Below, in pieces: positions 5,299 to 9,909 of a stretch of DNA of 9,909 nt. Under the pieces are notes generated by a model. The model was not told the origin of the DNA. It made no database searches and was given only the letters and a program-made list of their open reading frames with translations. How positions within the stretch are numbered: position 1 is the first letter of the stretch; every line of letters starts with the position of its first letter. The position numbers were made by a program, and so were the translations under genes. The stretch lies in the NCBI GenBank assembly GCA_902385765.1, contig CABMGU010000082.1:1-9909 (forward strand), read 5' to 3'. The DNA comes from an uncultured archaeon. Lineage in GTDB: Archaea > Nanobdellota > Nanobdellia > Woesearchaeales > ARS49.

Positions 5299-6048
5299 TT
5301 ACTTATCCTCAAGCATCTTCAACAATTTATCAAGACCGCGCTTCTTCAGAACCTTATCAATAGCGCGCTCAACATTTTCCTCTGACTGCTCATTGTAAAG
5401 CTCAAGCTCTTTCCTAATCTCGCTTCTGTAAACCTCCAACTCTTTCCTAAGCTCAGGCCTCATTTTCGCAATCATAGAATCAAGAGCAGAATCAACATCA
5501 GGCATAACAGGCATCGACTGCTGGATTTCACTCTTAATATCGGGCTTGATGTAGAAATGGTACGAACCAAAAGCGCCTGCAACAAGAGCGACCAAGCCCG
5601 CAGCAACAGCTGCAACAGGCTTCAAGACAGAACGCCTGGGTTTCCTGTATTCCTGAACAAGCTCAACAAACTTCTCCATCTTCTCGACCTGCCATTTTGC
5701 AATAAACTTCAGGTAAGTTTCATGATACTCTGATTTGTCATCATACATTCCGCGCCACTTAAACCGCTTGGCGAAGTCTGTAACAGGATCGTTCTTGAGC
5801 AAACCATCCAAATCCCTCAACTTCCTATTCTCCCGAGCATACAAAGAAGCCTTGTTTTCAATCCAATCTTTTGCGTGACGCAAAGCCATCAAAAAATCAG
5901 CGCTTGACATATCACTCTGAGAGTTTGAAGAATCAAAAACATCAGTAATGCCCAACCCTCTCAGCTTTGCCGGAATCTTCCAGAAAGGAGATAATTCTTC
6001 GTAATCAACTTGATGAGTTTCAGCTTCCTGATAAGGAGCTTTTTCCAT
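5299..6048 (-). CDS. Single-pass membrane protein with helical tail, function unknown
   Basis: I do not recognise this 249-residue protein. Residues 1-135 are soluble, charged and rich in aromatic residues (for example F-K-W-R-G-M-Y near 96-102). A basic R-K-P-R-R cluster (135-139) precedes a membrane helix of Ala/Val/Gly at about 143-161, so the N-terminal domain should be cytosolic and the tail outside. The tail (162-249) is a long amphipathic helix with an 11-residue repeat, R-K-E-L-E-V-Y at 201-207 and R-K-E-L-E-L-Y at 212-218, a hendecad-type coiled coil. The ATG at 6048 sits 27 nt from the TATA box; the in-frame TTG just before it is not needed. It follows the MoxR-DUF58 array on the same strand with a 60-bp gap and its own promoter, so a link to that operon is possible but unproven. 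Confidence 0.7.
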   Translation of the reverse strand: MEKAPYQEAETHQVDYEELSPFWKIPAKLRGLGITDVFDSSNSQSDMSSADFLMALRHAKDWIENKASLYARENRKLRDLDGLLKNDPVTDFAKRFKWRGMYDDKSEYHETYLKFIAKWQVEKMEKFVELVQEYRKPRRSVLKPVAAVAAGLVALVAGAFGSYHFYIKPDIKSEIQQSMPVMPDVDSALDSMIAKMRPELRKELEVYRSEIRKELELYNEQSEENVERAIDKVLKKRGLDKLLKMLEDK

Positions 6049-6071
6049 CAAACATTACCAAGCATCTGAAG

Positions 6072-6079
6072 TATTTAAC
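6072..6079 (-). promoter_or_regulatory. TATA box of the 5299-6048 membrane protein
   Basis: The minus strand reads GTTAAATA, centred 27 nt from the ATG at 6048, consistent with a leaderless mRNA. It lies in the 60-bp gap after the stop of the preceding gene. Confidence 0.55.
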
Positions 6080-6108
6080 GCTTCCTACGAAGCGCCATAA
6101 CTTAATAC

Positions 6109-6999
6109 CTAGTCATTCTTATTATTGTACAATTCCCTGAAAACATGCACGAACACGTTAACCATCTGCTCAGAAGGATTCTGACCCAACTCAGCCGCGC
6201 ATTGCTTCACAAAAACGACAAAATCAGGATGATTTACGAATTCAAAATCAACATTGGGATTACTTCCTGCTTCATCCTCTTCATAATGCTCAATATACCC
6301 ATTAACTTGAGCCTTCAGCCCCTCGTAAACCTTATTTGCCCATTCATACGTGATGCCTTTCTTTCGCCAAGGTCCAGGCACGCTTTTTATCCTGAAATCC
6401 TCATTCAATATCAAAGTCATTCTTTTCAAAAGCTGTTTTTCCTTGGAATCCATCCTCCCAATTATCTGCTCGCCTTTCACCAAAGCCAAAAATAATTCGT
6501 GGAACGTCTCCCGCGATTCAATCTGCTTCAAAACTTCCTGTTCAACAGCAAGCTGTGATTTCAAATGAGATATCAACTTTCCTGCATCCTTTGCAGAAGA
6601 CAACTTTTCAACAATATGAACCTGATTCAAAAGCAAGTTATGCAGCTCTTCCAAAAGCCGGAAAATATACTTATACCGGCTTTCTGCATAAGCCAAACGG
6701 TCATATAGCCTCTGAACTTTCCGAATTCTCTCATCATGCTCAACCGACTCCAAACTATCAACCAGTTCCCTCTCACTCTTTTCTTCCTGTTCGGCATCAG
6801 ACAATTCCAGCGTCAGCAACTTTTGCAGTCTGGAAACAAAATTTTGATAATTATCCGCTGAAATCGCGCTTATCAACGACTCCTTCTCAGAAAACGTCTT
6901 ATGATAGTCCTGCCAAATCTTAACAAACTCCTCGTCTTTCAGCCCGAGATCTTTTGCAACACTTTCCTGCGATTTGAAAAGCCTATTCAACAGCCCCAT
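6109..6999 (-). CDS. Helical cytosolic protein, last gene of the MoxR-DUF58 array
   Basis: This 296-residue protein matches no family I can name. It is almost entirely predicted helix, highly charged, without a signal peptide or membrane segment. Heptad-like stretches run at about 75-175 (E-E-K-S-E-R-E-L-V-D-S-L and following). A more globular C-terminal part has W-R-K-K-G-I-T-Y-E-W near residue 213 and ends V-F-V-H-V-F-R-E-L-Y. Its ATG overlaps the DUF58 stop by one base (TGATG), with a weak AGGAAG site upstream, so translation is probably coupled to DUF58. That coupling suggests it works with the MoxR/DUF58 pair, perhaps as a scaffold or client adaptor. The in-frame TTG at 7002 is a less likely start. 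Confidence 0.75.
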   Translation of the reverse strand: MGLLNRLFKSQESVAKDLGLKDEEFVKIWQDYHKTFSEKESLISAISADNYQNFVSRLQKLLTLELSDAEQEEKSERELVDSLESVEHDERIRKVQRLYDRLAYAESRYKYIFRLLEELHNLLLNQVHIVEKLSSAKDAGKLISHLKSQLAVEQEVLKQIESRETFHELFLALVKGEQIIGRMDSKEKQLLKRMTLILNEDFRIKSVPGPWRKKGITYEWANKVYEGLKAQVNGYIEHYEEDEAGSNPNVDFEFVNHPDFVVFVKQCAAELGQNPSEQMVNVFVHVFRELYNNKND

Positions 7000-7856
7000 C
7001 AACGCTTCCTGCCAAGAACGTCATAAAACACGTCAAACACGCTCTGACCGGTATTGCAACTGTAGAACTGAGCATTAACCTCAGTGCAAGCCTGCTGAAT
7101 CTTTTCGTTATGCTCGTCAAGCATGCCCTCATACTGCTGTCTTGCAAAAGGATTAAGATAAGTGCGCATAACCTCATTCGTCTCCAAGTCCTTAAGCCTG
7201 AAGTCACCCTCCAGGTTCAAATTCTTCTCAACCTTATCAAGAACCTGAATCAAGACAAGCTTATGATTCTTGAAAAAGTACAACGCCCTTTTTATCTCAT
7301 CAATCGGGTACAGGAAATCACTGATAATCACGACATAAGACTTCGAGCCAATCAACTTCTTATAGCCGGCAAGAGACTGGTCAAGCTTGGTCAAACCCTT
7401 AGGCTTCCTGCTGTTCAGATACTCGACCATAGAAGCAAGCTGGGCGCGACCCTTCTTCGGCTTAAACACCTCAAGAGCATCAGAAAAAGTGCTCAAAACA
7501 AAACTTTCATTATTTTTCAAAGCAAGATAAGCAAAACCGATGCCAATCATTCCGGCAAAATCAGCCTTTGTAACATTAGAACCGAAATTCATACTGGCAG
7601 AAGAGTCAAGAACGATGTGAACAGTAAGATTCCTCTCCTCCTCATAACGCTTCACATACAACTTGTCAGTCCTGCCAAAAACGCGCCAGTCAACACTGCG
7701 AAAATCCTCACCAGGAGCATAAATCGCGTGGTCCTTGAAAATCAGACCACGGCCAGTAGCCCTTGAAAAACGCTCACCAATATAGTTGGAGGTAATACGC
7801 TTATTGATAATAAGACTAAACCTGTCCAGCTGGTGAAGAAATTCAGTGTTAATCAT
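6999..7856 (-). CDS. DUF58 family protein with VWA-like fold
   Basis: This 285-residue protein carries the DUF58 hallmark G-E-D-F-R-S-V-D-W-R-V-F-G-R-T-D (49-64) followed by L-Y-V-K-R-Y-E-E-E. A metal-binding MIDAS-type motif follows, V-L-D-S-S-A-S-M, with D84, S86 and S88. T146 and D170 (I-I-S-D-F) are the likely remaining MIDAS positions. DUF58 proteins are the usual partners of MoxR ATPases and are thought to present clients or bind metal-dependent ligands. Many bacterial members have N-terminal membrane helices; this one has none, so it is soluble and presumably recruited to the membrane by a partner. It is joined to moxR by an ATGA overlap and lacks its own Shine-Dalgarno site, so it is translationally coupled. 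Confidence 0.92.
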   Translation of the reverse strand: MINTEFLHQLDRFSLIINKRITSNYIGERFSRATGRGLIFKDHAIYAPGEDFRSVDWRVFGRTDKLYVKRYEEERNLTVHIVLDSSASMNFGSNVTKADFAGMIGIGFAYLALKNNESFVLSTFSDALEVFKPKKGRAQLASMVEYLNSRKPKGLTKLDQSLAGYKKLIGSKSYVVIISDFLYPIDEIKRALYFFKNHKLVLIQVLDKVEKNLNLEGDFRLKDLETNEVMRTYLNPFARQQYEGMLDEHNEKIQQACTEVNAQFYSCNTGQSVFDVFYDVLGRKR

Positions 7857-8788
7857 TTCAACAATGACTTGATAACATCATCAGCATGCATTCCCTGGCG
7901 CTCTGCCTCAAAACTAAGCACGATACGATGACGCAGAACAGGGAACGCCATTTTGTTGATGTCATCCTTTGAAACATACTTCCTGCCCTCAATCAAAGCA
8001 CGCGCCTTGGCAGCAAGAATCAAACCAATGCTGGCTCTTGGAGAAGCACCGTACTCAATCAAGTCCTTTTTCTGACGAGTGGAAGTGACCAATTGCACAG
8101 CATACTTCTTGATGTCATTCGCAATAGGAATCATCTTCGTCATATTCTGCAAATACAACAAGCTGTCCCTGTTCAAAACAGGCTTCAAAGCAGCCTTCTT
8201 GTAATCCTCAGTAAGCCTGTTAACAATCTCCACTTCTTCGTCAAAAGAAGGATAATCAACCTTAATCTTAAGCAAGAAACGGTCTGCCTGAGCTTCAGGC
8301 AAAGGATAAGTACCCTCCTGCTCAATCGGGTTCTGAGTGGCAAGCACGAAGAAAGGCTCCTCAAGCTTGAAAGTAGTATTACCGACAGTAACCTGATGCT
8401 CCTGCATTGCTTCCAGCAAAGCAGACTGCGTCTTAGGAGTGGCTCTGTTAATTTCATCAGCCAGCACGACATTCGCGAAAACAGGACCTGGCTGGAACTT
8501 AAAACTGCGCTTGCCGGCAGTAGATTCCTCAATAATGTAAGTGCCGGTGATATCAGACGGCATCAAATCAGGCGTGTTCTGAATACGCGAGAACTTCAAA
8601 TCCATCAACTGCGCAAGAGTCTTGATGGTCAAAGTCTTAGCCAGACCAGGATAACCCTCAAGCAAGGCATGAGAGTCAGCCAGCAAAGCAACGCTGACCT
8701 GCTTCAAAACCTCATTCTGTCCAACGATAACCTTATTCAACTCGCTAAAAATAAAATCAAATGTTTTCTTGGCTTCTTCCAGTTTCAT
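7853..8788 (-). CDS. MoxR family AAA+ ATPase
   Basis: A chaperone-like AAA+ ATPase of 311 residues, normal for MoxR. Motifs are in order: Walker A G-Y-P-G-L-A-K-T (45-52), Walker B V-V-L-A-D-E-I-N-R (107-115) with D111/E112, sensor 1 in A-T-Q-N-P (N143), an arginine in P-E-A-Q-A-D-R-F (R160) placed as in MoxR proteins, and a sensor 2 arginine in G-A-S-P-R-A-S (R251). All residues needed for ATP hydrolysis are intact. MoxR proteins form hexamers that remodel or load metal into target proteins together with VWA/DUF58 partners. The ATG at 8788 is chosen because AGGAGGT (8797-8803) lies about nine bases upstream; the in-frame TTG at 8797 overlaps that site. Confidence 0.95.
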   Translation of the reverse strand: MKLEEAKKTFDFIFSELNKVIVGQNEVLKQVSVALLADSHALLEGYPGLAKTLTIKTLAQLMDLKFSRIQNTPDLMPSDITGTYIIEESTAGKRSFKFQPGPVFANVVLADEINRATPKTQSALLEAMQEHQVTVGNTTFKLEEPFFVLATQNPIEQEGTYPLPEAQADRFLLKIKVDYPSFDEEVEIVNRLTEDYKKAALKPVLNRDSLLYLQNMTKMIPIANDIKKYAVQLVTSTRQKKDLIEYGASPRASIGLILAAKARALIEGRKYVSKDDINKMAFPVLRHRIVLSFEAERQGMHADDVIKSLLK

Positions 8789-8796
8789 CTTAAACA

Positions 8797-8803
8797 ACCT
8801 CCT
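8797..8803 (-). promoter_or_regulatory. Strong Shine-Dalgarno site of the MoxR gene
   Basis: The minus strand reads AGGAGGT, about nine bases before the ATG at 8788. It would be transcribed on readthrough mRNA from the upstream gene but would probably be missing from a transcript made by the adjacent TATA box. Confidence 0.65.
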
Positions 8804-8811
8804 GTTTCGAA

Positions 8812-8821
8812 TATTTATAAA
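8812..8821 (-). promoter_or_regulatory. Internal TATA box before the MoxR gene
   Basis: The minus strand reads TTTATAAATA in the 60-bp gap between the membrane-protein gene and moxR. Expected transcription start is near 8791, giving an almost leaderless moxR mRNA and allowing moxR-DUF58 expression apart from the upstream genes. Confidence 0.5.
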
Positions 8822-8848
8822 TGTGATGTTTGGCTTCGCAGCCAGCCC

Positions 8849-9634
8849 TCATGATTTCGTAATCTCCTTAAAGTAAGTCTTAACAATCCTCTGATACTGC
8901 TTAGGAATCTGCTCCTCGAAGCTCACATCAGCAACAGCCTTGATTTCAGGCGGAGCAACCTCCCTGAACTGCCTGTCCTCGACATCGTGAACAGAACCAA
9001 TCTCAACATCACTCTTCAACGGGTTAATCTCCAAGTCAAGCTGCTGCTGTCCAAGCTCTGTAACACTCTTCTCACCCAGAATTTCGCTCAAATTCTGGCT
9101 TTCCTCAAAGCGAAGCATCTCCTCATTAACATCATATTCCTGATAAGGCTTGAAATCCTTAATCTCCTTCACAGCCTCCTTGAAATCAAAAAACTTGATA
9201 TGAAACGCAGCAGAACCGATAATGATGAAAGAAATAACCGCCATCACAGCCAGTTCTCTTGTCAATTTACCAAAATTAATGAAAGAAGAAGTCCTGATTT
9301 CCTTCATCTTCTGCAAAACTTCCTGATTCAAAGCATCAATAATCTCATTCTGGTCCTTGGCATTATCGGCAACGGTAATCAACTGCTCATTCAGATTCGG
9401 AAACTTCTCCTCAATCTTTGAAAAATTAACATCCTTCAAATTTCCACGGGTATGAACAAGCGCGTAAACAACAGCAGGAACCAAAGCGTACCATGTAGGG
9501 AAGGTCAGCAGCAAGCAACCGAGCAGAAACAACATAAAAACAACAAGAGCATCGATCACGCTGTTGAATATCACAATCTCCATCACTGCCTGCCTGGCTT
9601 CCTTCAACGCATTAACAATAGGTTTTACGGGCAT
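8849..9634 (-). CDS. Membrane protein of the MoxR-DUF58 operon
   Basis: This 261-residue protein (from the ATG at 9634) has predicted membrane helices at about 27-45, 48-62 and 127-146. A soluble segment at ~63-125 contains K-F-P-N-L-N-E-Q-L-I-T-V-A-D-N. A similar F-P-x-L-x-x-x-L-x-T-A motif occurs after the paired helices of membrane proteins encoded beside moxR/DUF58 genes in bacteria and haloarchaea. The C-terminal ~115 residues are polar and end Y-Q-R-I-V-K-T-Y-F-K-E-I, which resembles a Y-R-x-x-V-x-x-Y-F tail I associate with the same operons. It is a plausible membrane anchor or client of the ATPase. The start overlaps the end of the upstream gene by ten bases. A GTG at 9640 and a TTG at 9661 are alternatives, and GAAGG is the only weak ribosome site. 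Confidence 0.8.
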   Translation of the reverse strand: MPVKPIVNALKEARQAVMEIVIFNSVIDALVVFMLFLLGCLLLTFPTWYALVPAVVYALVHTRGNLKDVNFSKIEEKFPNLNEQLITVADNAKDQNEIIDALNQEVLQKMKEIRTSSFINFGKLTRELAVMAVISFIIIGSAAFHIKFFDFKEAVKEIKDFKPYQEYDVNEEMLRFEESQNLSEILGEKSVTELGQQQLDLEINPLKSDVEIGSVHDVEDRQFREVAPPEIKAVADVSFEEQIPKQYQRIVKTYFKEITKS

Positions 9635-9909
9635 GTGCACAACGCCTTCGCGGCAACACAACTGTTTTTATCTGCCTGATACTGGGCACGCTGGTCTGCG
9701 CAAACATTAATCTCAGTAGTCAAACGGTCGTTATCAAGAGTCAAAGTCTTAACAGCATCCTTTTTCGCATCCAACTCGCCTTGCGTATCCCTCAAAGTAG
9801 TTTCAGTGCTTTGCAACTCAGTTTCCAACTGCTCCTTGGTAGTCTGAAGCTGGGCTTTCTCGCCCTCCAATTGCTCCTTGGTCGTCTTAACCTCAGTAAA
9901 CTTCGCGCC
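9625..9909 (-). CDS. Coiled-coil protein, C-terminal part (5' end outside window)
   Basis: The frame is open to the right edge, so only the last 94 residues are seen; the TTG at 9870 that looks like a start is an internal leucine codon. The visible part is a coiled coil rich in Glu, Lys, Gln, Thr and Leu, with a 14-residue internal repeat (T-T-K-E-Q-L-E at 9880-9840 spacing, two heptads apart). It closes with a Cys-bearing tail, C-A-D-Q-R ... N-S-C-V-A-A-K-A-L-C-T-C-P, holding four cysteines. These might form disulfides outside the cell or bind a metal; the sequence cannot tell which. It heads the visible part of the MoxR-DUF58 array and overlaps the next gene by ten bases, so co-translation is likely. 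Function unknown. Confidence 0.75.
   Translation of the reverse strand, partial: GAKFTEVKTTKEQLEGEKAQLQTTKEQLETELQSTETTLRDTQGELDAKKDAVKTLTLDNDRLTTEINVCADQRAQYQADKNSCVAAKALCTCP
9823..9882 (-). repeat. 42-bp direct repeat in the coiled-coil gene
   Basis: On the minus strand ACCAAGGAGCA occurs starting at 9882 and again at 9840, 42 bp (14 codons) apart. Both copies encode T-K-E-Q-L-E. The two-heptad period keeps the coiled-coil register. More copies may lie beyond the window edge. Confidence 0.6.

Noticed and set aside
6049..6108. RNA gene in the gap between the helical and membrane-protein genes
   Set aside because: Sixty bases with a TATA box and no cloverleaf or strong hairpin.
7110..7766. 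Plus-strand open frame antisense to the DUF58 gene
   Set aside because: The minus-strand frame has clear DUF58 and MIDAS motifs; the plus frame has no motif, promoter or ribosome site.
8093..8854. Long plus-strand open frame antisense to moxR
   Set aside because: It lies wholly opposite a gene with intact AAA+ motifs, has no recognisable domain and a composition typical of a reverse-complement shadow.
9625..9870. Complete small gene starting at 9870
   Set aside because: The apparent start is a TTG leucine codon, and the frame stays open with coiled-coil repeats to the window edge, so the gene is only cut by the window.

Overview
The window reads as a piece of an archaeal genome, most plausibly a DPANN lineage of the Woesearchaeota/Pacearchaeota kind. 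The reasons are: AT-rich TATA boxes centred 25-27 nt upstream of start codons with no room for a Shine-Dalgarno site (leaderless mRNAs), a pyruvoyl-dependent arginine decarboxylase-like gene, a Cys-rich modular surface protein of a type I associate with these archaea, very tight packing (convergent genes overlapping or separated by 4-9 nt) and many small unassigned proteins. Arginine is almost always AGA/AGG and isoleucine often ATA in the plus-strand genes. The lineage is inferred; no rRNA or other marker gene is present.

Layout. 1-667 (+) is the 3' end of a secreted or surface Cys-rich repeat protein. 664-1761 (-) is a class I PLP aminotransferase whose stop codon overlaps the previous one in a TTAA palindrome. 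1852-3077 (+) is a two-gene unit, an HTH protein followed by a PIN-domain nuclease, joined by an ATGA overlap and resembling a toxin-antitoxin module. 3078-3211 is a leader with a possible hairpin and a small upstream ORF, ahead of the arginine decarboxylase-like gene (3212-3877, +). 3923-4198 (+) is an orphan small protein. 4208-4705 (-) is type 1 isopentenyl-diphosphate isomerase, divergent from two overlapping small zinc-binding proteins (4777-5294, +). 5299-6048 (-) is a single-pass membrane protein with a helical tail.

6109-9909 (-) is one operon-like array, read right to left: a coiled-coil protein cut by the window edge, a three-helix membrane protein, a MoxR AAA+ ATPase, a DUF58 (VWA-like) protein and an all-helical protein. 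Three of its four junctions overlap by 1-10 nt. MoxR/DUF58 pairs are known as chaperone-like modules acting on protein complexes or the cell envelope. Here the pair sits among membrane and coiled-coil partners I cannot name, and this is the best candidate for an undescribed system.

Regulation. Eight TATA-like promoters can be placed. For five genes (aminotransferase, HTH protein, idi, first zinc protein, membrane protein at 5299) the TATA-to-ATG distance picks one start codon consistent with leaderless translation. A sixth, the 3923 gene, fits if translation begins at its second Met. The decarboxylase-like gene is the exception, with an apparent leader of about 95 nt and a clear GGTGAT ribosome binding site. 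Gene-free stretches are all under 150 bp. I found no tRNA, rRNA, CRISPR array or insertion sequence.
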